DNA from: Hofstenia miamia
Taxonomy: Eukaryota > Xenacoelomorpha > Acoela
Reading direction: 5' to 3'
DNA length: 64,000 nucleotides
NCBI GenBank assembly: GCA_004352715.1
Contig: SCFE01000044.1
Location: forward strand, 1,134,402 to 1,198,401
In this document: positions 46,706-61,266 of the stretch, piece after piece
Layout: every line of letters begins with the position of its first letter
Position numbering within the stretch: the first letter of the stretch is position 1
The notes under the pieces: model-generated
What the model was told of the DNA's origin: nothing
Database searches by the model: none
Seen by the model: the letters and a program-made list of their open reading frames with translations, nothing else
Position numbers and translations under genes: made by a program

Positions 46706-49700
46706 GCAGATCAAGTAGATGCATTAATACTATTAATGTACACTGCAGCATGGAAGAACTCTTTTTCAAGTTTCAGAATAAGATCCAGGAATTTACCACA
46801 AAATATTAGATCTGTACGCATTTGGAATATCAAAGCAATTAAATTTATATCGAAATATATACAATGAAATTATTTGATTAGTGAAAGCTGAATTTTACCA
46901 ATTACAACGGGCCAGGCCGGGCTTGAGCAATGGCTGAAGGAACAAGGGCCTAACGCGTTTTGAAATCACCGCTCGATTGCAACTCTGGTCTAATGTGTGG
47001 TAGCTTTTCTTTTTTTTTGGTTATTAATTTAAGGAAATGAAGTTCCACAGTAACCTAAAGCTGTTAGAACAGAGCTTAAACGATCCTCGATTGACACCTT
47101 CATGCATTTTTAAGCCATAGCTTTGCTTTCCACCCAAATGCTAAAGCATGATCATGTAGCAAATGTGCGTACATTTCAACAACTTCGTTTACCTTTTCCC
47201 CTACAACGCTATTTCTTTCTGATAAAGAAACAGGAACAAATCGGCCAAAAATTTGCTTCTATTCTCTGATGAGGTCCAAATCGTATATCATTGACAACAG
47301 CTTAGATTGTAGGATAAAACATGTTTATTTGTAGTAGTCTTCCACAATCAATTCACTTCTTCAATTTGTTTCACGATAAATCGATCGCTTTGGAATTCTC
47401 AGTTTTTTTATGACAGTATCTAAAGATTTAGAAATCTGTGTCTCATTTCACTCAAGCAATTTTTTAAATTTGTCAGTTGATCTAATCTCTCTAAACAGTC
47501 AATCAGATTTTGAACACTTCTCATAGCTTCTACTTGATCCAAACCTCCACTTTGAATGTTTCTTGTGATAAGTTACATAATTTCACCAGAACAATGGTTT
47601 TTACAATAAATTTCGACTTGTTGAAATTAGATTCGAGCCTAATTCATAGTCTGAGTATACTTGATTGGCATTCGTACAGAAATTGCGATTTGCGGTGATT
47701 CTTTAGTTATTTTAAATAGGAGTGGACTATAATAAGTTGAAAATATTTTTTGCTTTAAAAACATTGAATTAAATTTTTTGAGTCTTCTACTATGTATCTG
47801 TATCATAACAAGTGGAATTTTTATCACACATAGCAAGGAAAACGTGTGGGAAGACATGATTTATCAGTTTTGTTTATGCTTTTTAAAACTTTGTGCAGTT
47901 TTTGAACTTTCAAACCTTTAATGCAAGGATTTGCACTGCTCTGCACAATGATATTGTTTCTGGTACTTCTCTAAAATCAATGGCTTTATTGGTGGTGTCT
48001 GAAGCACAAAATATCAGGTTTTAAGAAAATAATCCAAAAACTCTTTTACCTAGCTGGTAGAAATTCTATAAATAATAGGCAAATTTCAAAGAAAACAATT
48101 GCATTCACTTTTAAAATGTTCATTATTTCTTCTTAGGACTAATAAACCCTTTCTTCCACATCATTGCATCAGATAAACTAACAGTAATATTTTCAATCAT
48201 TAATTCTAAAGAATAATATTCACTTTTCCTCCTTTGCTTCAGTAACGCAATGGTGAGAAATCTTTTCGTGCAGAATTTCTTGTTATAGAAATGTCTTAAT
48301 ATCAGATAAATTAGCTTTAAGAAGTTGCATAAGTTCAACAATATTTGTTAAAGGACCTTTGTGCTGCTTGCATTTCTTGAGAAGCTGATTGATGATGTCA
48401 GAAGATCTTGCCTAAATGAATGACGAAATATTAGATGATTTTCAGATTGAAAACCGTATTCAAAATAATACTAAGAAACCTTAGATGTATGTTAGAAGTT
48501 AAGTCACTCCCTGAACAAGAAAATCTTTACTTCTTTCTTATGTTTTCATACAGTTTTCCTTTGTTTAATATTTTTGCTGCAATAACAATGATACTTCCAT
48601 TTCATCCAAAAGTTTCCTTTTTCTGTGTAGTAAAAACACAACGCATCTAAAAAAATCTAGTTTTACATTTCTGAAGAAAATCGCCTCCTATTTTAATCTA
48701 AACGCTCAGTAATGTAATGATAGAGATTCAAGAATTTAAACAGAAAACGAAAATCACTTAATTTAATTTCATGGTAGTAGTACAATAATTATATAATATC
48801 TTTTTCGGCTGGAAGAAGGGTTGTGTAACCTTGAGTTGGCAAGTAATTACAATTATCATTGCCAATGTATTATATCTGTTAATGGAAAATTCCACGTTGA
48901 TTGGGGATCCTAGTATCTCCTCTGGCTACGCCACTGGATGTGCATTAACTCTAATTCACTAGGAATATTTTTGAGAATCTGTGATGGTTTTAAACACCTA
49001 AAATATGAAAATATCAGATAATTGCGAATTATTTCTACTTTATTTTTAGAGTTTAATTCAAAACCCCTCCTTAACTCATCCAAGCGCGACGAATTTGCTC
49101 ACGGCCAGCTTGAACTGAGCTCACAATGCTTTTCCTCAGAAAGCAAAATATTTAAGGACAGTTTTTGTTGCCATGAGCCTTGAGCCGCCTCATTATCTGA
49201 AATTTATGCATGCCAAGAATTTGAATGATTTTCAAATGTATTTCTCATTGAAAAAATTGCACGCTTGTATGCTGTATTTCAGGTAGGGGCATGTAAAGCA
49301 ATCTCTGGGCTGTGGGCATTTCATTTGTTAAGGCCCCTTTTAATTACCTTTCAGAAACGGACATTTAAGGTTTTAATAAAAAACTTATAACACTAACAAT
49401 TGAATAAAACCATAACAAAACAAACGAAGCTTATAATTTTTCTAATTAAAATTTTCTTTCTTGTTTTGGAAATTGCGATATCTCTTATTGTCTCAGATAA
49501 GTCTATTTTTTCCAATATATCGTTTTCAATAGACATTATAGTTAAGCTGGAAATTTGGTTATAGTTTCATTGGAGCATGACTAACCAATATTTAGAGACG
49601 TTTTAAAAACACCCAGTCCGATGAGAAATGTTTTTGATCTATTTACCTTTACCACAATATTGTGAAAATTTTGAGGCTAAAGTGTAGATTAAGAACTATT

Positions 49701-50312
49701 TGGATTTTTAATTGTGAAGAAAAGTACACATTCAATAGACTTGTTTATATTGGGAGTGAAACACTAAATAAGATCTTTGAAGCTGTCTCTAATAGCCATG
49801 CGGAAGATGTTTAAATGATATTGCATTTTGGTGAATTGTGGCAAGTGTTTCCAAAAACTGATTAATCACAAAATTCATTCCCCAAAAACGGATTATTGCA
49901 AATACAAAATAGTAGTAAGAAGAATTTTTAGAATTTTGTGTCCTTTACATTACTAAACTCTGTCATTAATTTACTAATTCATATTCACTTAAATTTTCAC
50001 AAAAATATTTTCACTAATTTTATGATTATTTTTCATGAAAATAAAAATATTTAAATTGAACTGCTAACATTAGCATCAGTTGTTTAAAAAGTCCATTTTT
50101 GTATTGAAATATGTATACTTTTGCAATATTTACTTGTCAAATTGTTTTATATAAGCATAGAACCAGAAATAATGCATTATTCATTTGCAATTATGTACAC
50201 ATAGGCATATTTCTTTGCTTATCATTATAGGAATCAGTACAGTAAAATAATATTTTGGGTTTTTAAGTTATATTGATAAAATGTGTGTTTTATTATTGCA
50301 TCTGAGTTTTAT
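46706..50312. other. Region without a recognised gene; transposon scraps likely
   Basis: A - strand frame at 48123-48341, plus readable codons up to about 48420 in another frame, has a normal amino acid mix (KKCKQHKGPL, then IVELMQLLKANLSD, then YYSLELMIEN). It resembles repeat-encoded proteins, but I cannot name a family. At 48919-48936 the sequence CTCTGGCTACGCCACTG, reverse-complemented, begins CAGTGGCGTAGCCAG, a common hAT terminus; its partner end was not found. The rest is AT-rich with no features. Confidence 0.4.
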
Positions 50313-50419
50313 TCACCATATTATATTCAAATATTGAGGTGGCACAGCCACCCCAATAAGAATATTGGGGTGCCAATTGCCATCCTTGCACCCCACTTCA
50401 GGCGCCACTGTTGATCTTT

Positions 50420-51126
50420 GTTTAACCAAATTTAGTGAATGGGTTTCACATGGTATATAGAAAGCTAGGTTGTTCTTTTCCAAAATACGAGCCTGAAGAC
50501 CTTTGTAGCAACCTTCTATGTTAGCAGCATTGTCGTAAGATTGACCACGACAATATTCTAGCTTCAATTAAATTATTATCTCTTAATACATTGAACACGA
50601 CATCAGCTAAAGTTTCACCATCATGCGCATCAAGAGGAAAAAACTGATTGAAACGTTCTTTTATTTTACCTTGTAAAACATATTTTACTACAAGTGACAA
50701 TTGATCTATATGTGAGTTATCAGGTGAAGAGTCGAAACTAATGGAATAATATTTGGTAACATTGATATCTGTTATAATTTTGTTCTTGACTTGCTTTCCC
50801 ATCAATATAATTAGTTCATCACAAATTGTGGAAGATAAGTGAGAAACATTGCCTCTACTTTTATTACCACAGTCAGGAATGTGTTGCTTTAAAAACGGAT
50901 CAAATTCACTAATTAGTTCTAACAAACCAAGAAAGTCACCATTGTGGACGCAACCGATATTTTGTGTTGAACCTCTAAATGGTTTTCCACGTGAAGCCAA
51001 ATGCTTAATAACTGCAACAATTCTTCCTAAAACCTGAACCCAATATAATTGCTGTTTTTCTATTTCATGTATTATAGTTGAATCTGTTCGGTTCATTGCT
51101 TTGCTCTGAGACACCAATGTTAACAT
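50420..51126 (-). pseudogene. hAT transposase central region (DUF4371-like)
   Basis: A 201-residue frame (51126-50521) continues in a second frame to 50420. Recognisable in order: IVAVIKHLASRGKPFRG, NGDFLGLLELISEFDPFLKQ, YYSISFDSSPDNSHIDQLSL, GETLADVVFNVL, and after a frame shift CRGQSYDNAANIEGCYKGLQ, then CETHSLNLV. This is the layout of ZMYM1-like hAT transposases: the D of the SFDSSPD block and the GQ.YD.AANM block belong to the RNase H-like core. It is frameshifted near 50540 and truncated, so inactive. Confidence 0.8.
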
Positions 51127-51560
51127 GCATATTCTGTGTTCATTGCTATTTTCATGTTAGTTTAAAGATAATGCAATCTTTTCCAATCAGAAAATCCACT
51201 GAATGCAAAAGGAGAATCCATTTTACTGAAAAACTTACAGTATAAGCAAAAAAATTTGATTGTGGAAGGAGAAGACAGTAAGCATTCTCGTAAAATAGAT
51301 TCTCAATTTTGAAGTACTCTTTCAAAACCACTGCGATTAAAATATCTTAAAATATCTTGTATTTGTCTTGCCAGTAGTAGAATAGGAATGTTCTCTTTTC
51401 AAAGCTGCATAATCTCCATTTTGATGTTTAGAGAGACTAATGTCATGTGTAAACCAGTAATTCTCTAGTTCCTTTGATTGTTTCAAGTTAGCAACATCAG
51501 TTCCTTCGTTGTACATATTTACTTGAGATTGAATATTTGAAATATTCAATATACTTCAAT
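51127..51560 (-). pseudogene. hAT transposase N-terminal region (TTF-like finger), broken
   Basis: Frames here read MDSPFAFSGFSDWKRLHYL near 51170-51225, matching the FA..GF.dWk.a block that ends TTF-type zinc fingers of these transposases. Upstream, 51337-51549 reads LENYWFTHDISLSKHQNGDY. Stops split them, and the finger cysteines could not be assigned. Confidence 0.45.
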
Positions 51561-52105
51561 CTTCAGCTTCATTATCATCATAAAACATTGGTATTATAGT
51601 TTCACATAAAGTCATTAAATCAATGGAATCATGAGCTTCTGGAATTAACGGAGTAGCATTTTTCATATTTATCAGAAAATTTTCCAATATTTCTCCAAAA
51701 CAGAATCATGTTTTATTTGGTTCTCCTTTTGCTTTCGACGTTTTTCAGCACCTGACTTGTCCTTGTACATCCAAAATATCAAAACATTGTTAAATAAATA
51801 TAAATAATCTTGTATACAATATCTATAGGCATAGGCAAACAAATAAAATAGAGAAATAAAATATAGCGGATAAACTACCTTATAAATATTTTTCAATGCT
51901 TTCAAAAGTCCCTGCTATTTAAAGACTCACTTCAAAATAAAAATGACAATTTATTAAAGAAAAGAAGAACATTCAATTGATTGGGTTTTGTATTATGAAT
52001 GTATTATACATTAATTATAGCTCTACACTTCTGTTCTTTTGCGGCTCCCCTCCACTCTGTGCGGGCCCCTGGGCTAGTGTCAGGTTAGCCCTTGGGTTAA
52101 TACAG

Positions 52106-53858
52106 CCTTGACTTCAGACACAAGTCTTCAATACAAGAGTGGGACAAACCCATAGGTATTTCAATGTAAAAAACTTTCAATACTTCTTATCATACTTGGA
52201 TAAAATTGTTTAAAAATGTGGAAAACGCTGTTTGTTACCTTAAATAATGCAATTAGGAGGAAAGTTAGAGAAAGCAAATAAAACAAGGTCTCTATTTTGG
52301 TTTTCAAAAACATAACTCAAAACAAAAAACCTGAGCCACTGCAGTACCAGACCTCCAAAACAGTGAAGTTTTAAAAAGCCATCAAAGCTTTGCATCAACA
52401 CGTTATGAAAGGTTGCTCCACAACTCGCACTATTCGAGAGATTTTTCCTCGTACCATTTTCAAGATTTGCATTTAATCACACTGTTGACTTTGAAGAGAT
52501 CCAATCCAATAATGCTTTGTTTAGCTATTCAATAATACATGTGGCGTTGCAAATTAAGACTTCAATATGATTCATGAAAATTTTTAAACCCTACCTATAA
52601 CATGCCCATGTAGTTGTGAAACAACTCTTTTATTTTAGGCTGTAGATACATTTTACACTGATTGATTTTTTCTTATCACGTCCCAAATTCATGTTCCAGT
52701 AATTCTAAGACCCGTCCATGATCATTCAGTTTCTGGATTTTGAGTCCTTTACTATACAATTACATATTTGACTTCCATAAAGTAATCTAATTCTTGATGT
52801 TGCAAAATTATTTTTTCTAAGAAATTTATAATGGGAATCTATTTAAGTAAATATTGAAATTGAATTTCATAATTTTGAAATATACAACTGCTTGGAATAT
52901 TTAGATAAAATTTAGCAAAGTGAATTCTTTTGCGAAAAAAACTGTAATATAATATGCATTGCGGATGAAACCCATGTGGATATTATAAAAACACTCTTAT
53001 ACGTCTGAGTACTATCGAAGTTGTTTGAAACAGCTGAAACAAATGAATTATGTACTTTACAAATAACTATCATTATTTAAGTATTAACATTAAATTTATT
53101 TATTGCAAAATAAGAGTTAAGTTAAGATGCTGAAATTTGAGAATAAAGTGTGGAGGTTAGCTTATATTGAAAGCTTTGCACACTTTTAGGCTATCAATGC
53201 AGCCATCCTTGTTATATTTGCATTTCTTCATATTTCTTGAAAAATTAGAAGGATATTCAATAGCACTTTTGACTTTGTCTGTACTGCACATATTCAGTGC
53301 AATAGGGAGAGAGTAAAATATGTCATTTACCCGGGACTATGAAGTCTAACTGGACATTGCGTGCACTAATAGATAGCAGTTAATCCAAGAAATATCTGTA
53401 AGGTATTTGATCTAAAATTATGAATGTTATTGCATGCACTTACGTGTTAATCATAGTTGTAAATTGGGTCAGATCAGTTTTGGGTTCAGTCAGGTTAGGC
53501 CGGGTTGAAAGGTTCAACGCGCAAATAAATAATGCTCAAAAAATATTTTTCGTAAATATTTAAATGTAGTTCATATTTGCATGAAATGCATATAGATGTA
53601 AATGATAATTCGGTTATGTAGACATTAAAGATAATAAAATGTTTACAAATCAAACCATTTTTACACATTTAATTGATTATTTAGAATTTCAATTCAGTAC
53701 TTCATGGTTATTATGATTATTATAATTCCAGCTTCAATAGAAAATATAACAAATACTAAATCATAGAAAAAGTTTTTTAAAGTTAGTAACTGTAGTTGCG
53801 CCTTCCAAGAATCAAGCGCGTAGTCAGAATATGATTCTTTGGATGGTGTTGCTGAAAC

Positions 53859-53896
<38 letters not shown>

Positions 53897-56800
53897 TTTA
53901 CCACAAAAATTGTAATGACCTGAAAAATAGCAGCCAATAAAATAAAATAATAAAACAGGTTTTCTAATAAAAGGCCACCTATTTAATTATGAACAATACA
54001 TCCCTGAAAAAATTTAAATAAATATCACAAGCAGTATTTAAAGTAAATTTGCAAAATTGAGTCAAAGTGAGTGAAGTTAATTTGATCTTTATAAAATTTG
54101 TTATATTTCTAAATTGAGATTTATATCCACTCCTTCTTCCTTCCAAGACTTCCGAATTAAGTAATAAATGAATCATCATGAAAAAATAATTAAATATGTT
54201 TGGAATAACTTGGAAACGCCCAAATTTAGGAACAACCCATTTTTCGGATTGCATTCTTTTGAAGGAAATTATTGCAGCTGCACAATTTTCACTTATGCAT
54301 GCTTCATATTTCATGCATCAAGCTGTTTGTTTTCTATTGTTTATGACGAACCAAGTTCTTGAAGCAATACAATTTAAAAAAGCAAAGCATTTACGTTGTT
54401 GCAGTATATTATATACCAGTTACTACCATTAATAGGCTTTGACTTCCGAGGTGATGTACTATTAAATTTTTGTTACAAATATTTAGGAAACAAATTTATA
54501 CCAGGTAGTGGCGCTGATGGCACTGTGGTTTGAGAATTCCTTGAAATTCAGTCCTGAATAGAACTGCTAATTTTGCGTGCTTTTAAAATATGTAAATAGA
54601 AAGGCAATTGAATGCTAAGTACGGTAATGATTAAAGAATAATTACTCATTCAAATGATTATTAGTTTTATGGACACATTAGTAAACTTAATGTGGGAAAA
54701 GCTCATGAGTTGAATTTTTTTTTCAAGCAATCATAAAAAATTTCCCGAAATTCTGAAGCTGTTCAAACCTCTATCCCCTCCTGATGTTTAAAGAGTTTGA
54801 CGGAACTGAGCATATAGTCATAGGCATATATGTGTAATAGCAAAATATCACTGATCGATCTAATTAAACGAACGAAAAAGTATGTTTTCAAAGAATTAAT
54901 CTTTGGCTTTTGACTGAAATCTTGTTATATAGCATAACAAAGTATGTTTGTGGACATGATCAACTGTATGCCAGCGCAACAGGATTCTGAATTAAAGCAA
55001 TATTGATTTTCGCAAAATCTTTCAAAGAATATAAAGCTAAGGTGCGTTATGTATTTTAACCAATTTTTCCAATATATTAAAACCGAATAAAGTTTTTCAG
55101 CTATTGGTAATTCTACTTCATCAAGATTAAGATAATCCCTTGAAAAATCCTGCCAAACCCAAAGAATAAGCTACAAATAATAGGATGAACTAATGATTTC
55201 AAAGATAATTGAATGATTTATTCAATTTGTTTTGATTGTATATCTAATCAAATTCATTTGAAGCCATAATATAATGATGTTTCCCTCCATTGCAATTCAT
55301 TGTTTAAATAACATTAATTATTAAAATTAATTATATCGGTTGCTTCTCATAGAGGCCAAAACAAATACAGAGAAATGAAAATATTTACAGCTGTAATAGT
55401 AAGAAACTACCTCTAAAAATATTTATAATTGTGGAAAGACTGAAATTGGAAAGTTAGAGCATTTATAATTTATTACAACTCCTTTCATAATTGAATGAAA
55501 TTTTTGAAACTTCACTTTTGTTAAAAAATGTACCACGAGTTTTTTAATTGTTGCAATTATGTAAAATAAAATTCATTTATAAAACCCTTACATACAAATG
55601 CTTAGAGTTTACATTTCAAGAAATTCAAACAAATATTTCAGAAAATCCACAAATATTTTTAATTACAGATACTTTAACAAAAATATTAATTTATTGTAAC
55701 ATGTGCAAATTGTGGAAACCCTGAATTGGAGTTTTGATTAAAATGAGAGTCTTAAGGGTGTGATACATAATTACATATTTGCTCGGCACACATTCCACTA
55801 TAAGTTTGAGCGTTTATCACCCTTTCAAACTTGACGTACAACCTCATTTCAGCTATCTAAAGAGGGGGATACACGGTCCAAATTGTGTGCCAAACTTGAA
55901 GATTTCAAATAGAATTTAATTCAATATTTTAGGTTAAACGTGTATTATGTTTCACGGATATTATATTCGACTATGTACAATAAACGGAGAAATCTTGCGA
56001 ATTTCAAAAAATTAATTTTAACATTTTCATCAACAGCCTATGCTATCTAACTCCTAGGGGAGCAACTGTAAATATGAAAATCAAAATTTTTGCAGAATGT
56101 TTTGTGAAGTATTGACCTTAAATTATTGGTAGTGTATTGAATATCAACGGAATGTTTGATTTGTTGTGCAAAAACTTTAGTGTCAACAACTTGCTGTTTT
56201 GGTGTGATACTGTCATGTTCAAAATATTTTTTACCATTTTGACTATGGAAGTTTAACCACCTCATAAAAATTAGAACGGACTTGTATGTATTTTTGATTT
56301 CTTTGAAATAGGAAATCTAGTAAAACAGTAACCTAATGCAGCACAGTTAAACGGTGTCAAATTGTATATTTACGAGTATTTGTAATCAAAATTTTTGTAA
56401 GTGACGGAATATCTTTTAGCATTACTGTACAATTATGCCTCATCCTATCACCCTATATTCCTTTTGCCTCATTAACTTGTAAAGGCTTCCTTACATTGCT
56501 CCAGATAAAATGGGTTTTAAATGAGGGAAAATTAACAATTCATTCAGTTATTGTTAAGATTGAACTTCCCACGTGTACAACTTTTATATAATAATTTACT
56601 AATTTTGATGGTTCTTAGAGAAAATCAGTTGCACAAAAAGCTATTAAATAATCTAGCAAGAACAAACAATAAATATATTTTAATAAAATGAAAAAACATG
56701 GAATTACGTCCATATTCCACATTCAGAATTTATTATTTATCAAGAAAATTGCAAAAACAGCCAAGCTCTACATGTGGAAATTGGTAAGAATTTATATGTT

Positions 56801-58099
56801 TAATTAAAACGACAAATAGAGTTTATCCACGTTCACTTATTATTAAAACTAAATATCTATTAGTCCAAAGTAAAAAATATGTATGTCAAAGAGATGAAAT
56901 GGCACTACTTTTAATAAATTTGCAGGAAAATTGTACACTAGTACAAGACTTTTGTTATAAAAATTTAGACAAAAATACAATTGAAAAATAGGAAATATTT
57001 CGTCGTAGACACAGCATTATAGAATTCTACAACATGCACTCATTCTAAGAAACATTATACAAATATGAAGACAATTGTGATGCATAGTTTATCAATATTG
57101 TAATATTCAAATTATTTGTGCAAAATTTCAGAACTGAGGTAGTATTGTTTGGAAGTTAGTAAAACTCTATTTGACATTATATTCTTTTATGTTGGTTTAA
57201 AAAATTATTTTTAAGTCTAATCAAGATAAAAATATTAAATTTAAATTTGCTACGTATTATTGAATGTTAATGCTTAACTGTTTTGAGTAAACATTTCATA
57301 CTACTTTTGTCCTGCTTTAAAAGAATCAGCTTTACTAAATGCAAATTTTTTTACTCTGTGTGATTAAGTTTTGTCTGCTTTTCGGTGGTAGATTATTAAA
57401 TTTCAAAGTAGGGACCAAAGCAGTATTGTATGCAATACAGGCTTGTCCATACTGCAGAAGTTTGATCTTCCATCCCACGAAGTTTCCTTTATTCTGAAAA
57501 TATAGCATGAAATTACTGTGGGAATTACATTTTTTAATGTGATTAATAAAAGTCTATCCACCAGTGGAACACGAAAGAACATGCAATTCCCACAGAAATA
57601 CATTAATACACCGAAAATGGTTGATGAAGGCTATACATGAAAACTTCAGAATTTCAGAAAGAGGGACGCTGTGCTAATATACCGAGAAAATCATACGATT
57701 CTTAGCAAAAACTAAAACTTTTAAGTAGAAAGCTATCATAAAAATTACTTGCTAATTAAAAATTTTAAACTATATGTCAATCTGGTATTTTATTGTTTTC
57801 ATGCTACAGTTGCTTCCCAATAGGAATGTTGCTTTAAACTTCCAGAACATTTCTTGGAGTGTTCAATGAACACTGTTCATGAAATGTGGAAATTTGTGAT
57901 GAAGGAATACTCTCAAGTTCTGTCAATAAATGTTCTAGAAATACCGCAGTACTTTTCCAACAATATTTCCTATCTATTAAGCAATTTATAGTCACAAATT
58001 CATAAATAAATGCTGTTATATGATGTTATCAGATCTTTACTAAAACTGAAATACAAATTTCACTTACTAAAAAGACACCGATTTATAAAGCCATTTTTC
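52106..58099. other. Long AT-rich non-coding region
   Basis: No gene, LINE, LTR or transposase domain was recognised on either strand over about 6 kb. An AT microsatellite lies at 53862-53891. Short ORFs, for example 53979-54314 and 56047-56265, have no motif and are probably fortuitous. The region separates the gene 1 side from gene 2. Confidence 0.5.
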
Positions 58100-59345
58100 A
58101 TCATGCTGGTCCTTTATTCGGTAAAATGTATCTCGTTCGCTTAGATGAAGTTGGTTGATTTTTTGGGGGAAGAATTGAATGGAGTATACTTCTGTACAAT
58201 GAAGAAAATAAAATGCTGCTTCTTTCGACGATGATCTCCTAAAATGATAACTTCTTTCAATAAAATCTCTTCAGTGTGTTCGCTTCAATTATTTTTTAAA
58301 CTGTTTAGAGTCCTGTTTTGACCATTTTCTAAAGGCTACAGAACATGCATTGGTCAGTGCTATAGTTCTATCCTTGCTCACATTGTGGTGTATTAATTGT
58401 TGAAAAAGATACACTTTCTGTGAATACTCCTTCCACACATTCTCAAAGTGAATTGTTGCTTGAGGTCACCTTGCAGATAATAACCCAATATTTTCAAATG
58501 ATAAAAGAGACGCCCCGGAATTTACATTTGGATGAGTGAAAGAATAACTTCTTTTGTCTTAGTCAAATTCAATGACATTCTATTATTTGAACGCCAGTCT
58601 TGAATGCAAAGTAGTTCATTAAGATAACTGCCTTCATTCACATTGTAAGTAAATCATCTACGTATTCAAATACAATATTCTTGGAGTGGACGGGCCTCAA
58701 ATTATTCATATAAAGAGACGTACATACCTACATACCGGACTAGATACAGCTCCTTGAAGGATACCTCGTATGATATATTTAAAATCGCACTCTTCCCCGC
58801 TGCTTTCTCATGTGTAAGAAATTGGAGCACCAGTTAAAAATCGATTTTCAATTTTGTTAAAGGGATAGTGTGATTAATGCAATCAATCAATGCCTTTGAG
58901 GAGTCAATCAAGAAAGACCTGATTTCCAAATATTTAATACTGAATTTTCAAAAGACCATGTTCAGTTGAACTATTTATCCCGAAGGAAAACTAGTCCAAT
59001 CAAATGTCTTCTGTCCTTGCTCCAATTGAGTGTTTCTGTAAAATGAGCCTTTCCTACACTCGTGCAAGAATTGGTGTAAAATGTCTATTAATTATTGACA
59101 GTTTCGGGATTCTTAATTTTCAGAATAGGTACTATACATGCTGCTTTAATAAGTTGCTTCTATGATAAGATGTCTAATCCTTGTTGATATTTCCGAAACT
59201 TTCTCCATGCGCCTGCGTTTAATGTAACGAGATCTCTTTGTCAGAAATTTCTTAATTACAGGTGTGAAGTATTCCGGATCACAGTTAGATACAGTTATTT
59301 CCCTGATTGGAATACATTTCTGGATACCATTTAGTAACAATAGTT
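58100..59345 (-). mobile_element. LINE RT fragment, decayed
   Basis: On the - strand the pre-RT linker is seen at 59146-59340 (PVIKKFLTKRSRYIKRRRME, then ISTRIRHLI). Further left RT pieces appear: a motif B-like RGILQGAVSSP near 58745-58790, then LYMNNLRPVHSKNIVFEYVDDLL (two parts) near 58630-58720 with the motif C YVDD. After that comes KTKEV-like RQKKLFFHSS. Frame changes and stops are frequent. This is a LINE with a YVDD motif, different from the others in the window. Confidence 0.65.
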
Positions 59346-61254
59346 TACGTGATCAACAACAGAAATTAATTTGTCATTTATATAATGTAGCAATTATTTG
59401 ATGTTTTGCCAAAAATATTTTATTAAGATATTCATATGCAACCTTAGTCTTGAAAAATTCTTTTGTAGAACCATAAGTCACATAATTCGGTTCTTATTTA
59501 CACTCAAATTGTTATCAAATGAAGTCCAAAATAGAGCTACACATAAACATTTACAAACATTAAAAAATGAATGACACTATGATTTATTGAATTTCGTTAA
59601 TGCAATGATCAGGAGTGTAGAATTTTACCTTTTTATTTCAACAACGAATCAAACTAATAGGCAATGATATGTTTGTCATAATTTCCAGGAAACGTCCAAT
59701 AATCATCGTCATCAGCCAATAGGTATCTAAAAAACTGCTCACAACTAAGTGTTGAATAAACCTGTCAAAAACGAAGCAACCCCCAATTGTAAACGAAACT
59801 TTTGTTTGAACTTGCAAACTGAATTAAATAGGGATACAAAAGGGTGATACAATAAGCCTAACAATAAATATTTGTAGTAGTGAATATTGCCTTCTGAAAT
59901 AAAATCTGTCATTACGAAACAAAATGACAAAAATAACGCAATTTCTAATAATTCCAAAACGTTATTCTAATTATAATATTTAATGAAATGAAAGAAATGC
60001 AATTGTAAAAAAAATCTTGGATATGTCATCTTCGAAATTGGGTAGACATTTCATAAGAATAAATTTAAAACAGAAAGGGTAGTTTTCTAAACAGCAATTC
60101 ACAAGCAACAATATATTAACTGAACATTACACATGAAGCCATTGATGCACTTTTGACCAATTTAAAATATTTTTGTAAAAGTTGTTTTCAAATAAAAAAA
60201 TAAATTTCCAAATATAAGCTAGCTGTAGTTTATGCATCTGTGATCGCTGTCGTGCTCCCCAATTTGATTTTTTTTCACTAATTATAATGAATATGAAATT
60301 TCAGTAAAATGATTAAAGATATGGAATAAGTTGAAGTATCATCAAAGATGTTGATGCTTGATCTTTTAGTCAATAAAAGAAAACCTTAGATTATTGAAGA
60401 AATTTAATTTTACTAAGAATCCTTAAGATGGCTTTTGCAAGTAAAAATAAATGAACTATTTATAGCTTTTGTAAAGCAAATTGAAAATTACTTAATACCC
60501 ATCACGTGTTACAACCATAATATTCCATTTTATATAGGAATAAAATTTCCAAAATTTCAGCTCTAAGTTATTTTTGCTTGAAAAATTGCATCTGAAAGTA
60601 TACTTTTCTAAAAATCTAAACAAAATCAAAATATCTAAATTTAGAGCGTAAAAATTTTCAAACCACTGTTGAAAAATATATACAAGAATAGCTTTGAGGT
60701 TTTAATTGATATTTTTGCAGTATGATTGCATGTATCAACTTGGCTAAATGCAATTTTGTGTATTCTGCATACTAAAGGTATGTCTGCTCTTGGTAGTAGC
60801 TGATTGTGGTTTAAATAATTGACCAAAAAATATTGTATAAAATATGTTAACAATCATTTATTGAGATTATATATTTATTGAATTATTGATAAATTTCAAG
60901 GTGAGATTCTTTAAAAATCCAACAGAACAAAACAGAGCAGACTATTTAAAATCCTCATAGTGTCTCGAAAATTAATTAAAACTTTAAGGAATCTTACATC
61001 GAAAATAATTAAGTACACTACAACCGCAAAATTACTTAGCAACTTCACTACAAAAACATATCTAGAATTGGAACTTCACTTATAAAATAGGTTTTATGTT
61101 AAAGTATAAGTAATGTATTTACTTGTTTAAGTCACATTAAATATATTTTAACTTCATGAATTTAAGTAATTTCATCTGTTTTACTTATTGCGAATTCGGC
61201 AATATTTACAGGAGATTCATTAAAAACTTTCTTTGCAAATGTCCCGTATTTACT
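59346..61254. other. Non-coding region upstream of channel gene 2
   Basis: AT-rich, no coding or repeat structure recognised. The promoter of gene 2 may lie here, but no distinctive element can be pointed out. Confidence 0.45.
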
Positions 61255-61266
61255 TAGACGATCATT

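Larger units (their letters stand above)
50313..52105 (-). mobile_element. hAT-type transposon remnant (DUF4371/ZMYM-like transposase)
   Basis: The - strand carries a degenerate transposase (50420-51550). Its presumed 5' end near 52020-52105 is GC-rich and contains GGGGCCCG and CTAGCCCAGG motifs common at the ends of this group. Just after the HSLNLV block the sequence meets CAGTGGCGCC (50410-50401), a hAT-style terminus in the wrong orientation for this element. A second element or rearrangement has therefore cut the transposase. The catalytic C-terminal half and hATC domain are missing. Confidence 0.65.

Noticed and set aside
47260-47290. CTGATGAG near 47267 as a second hammerhead core.
   Set aside because: No GAAA with a closing stem II follows at a suitable distance on that strand.
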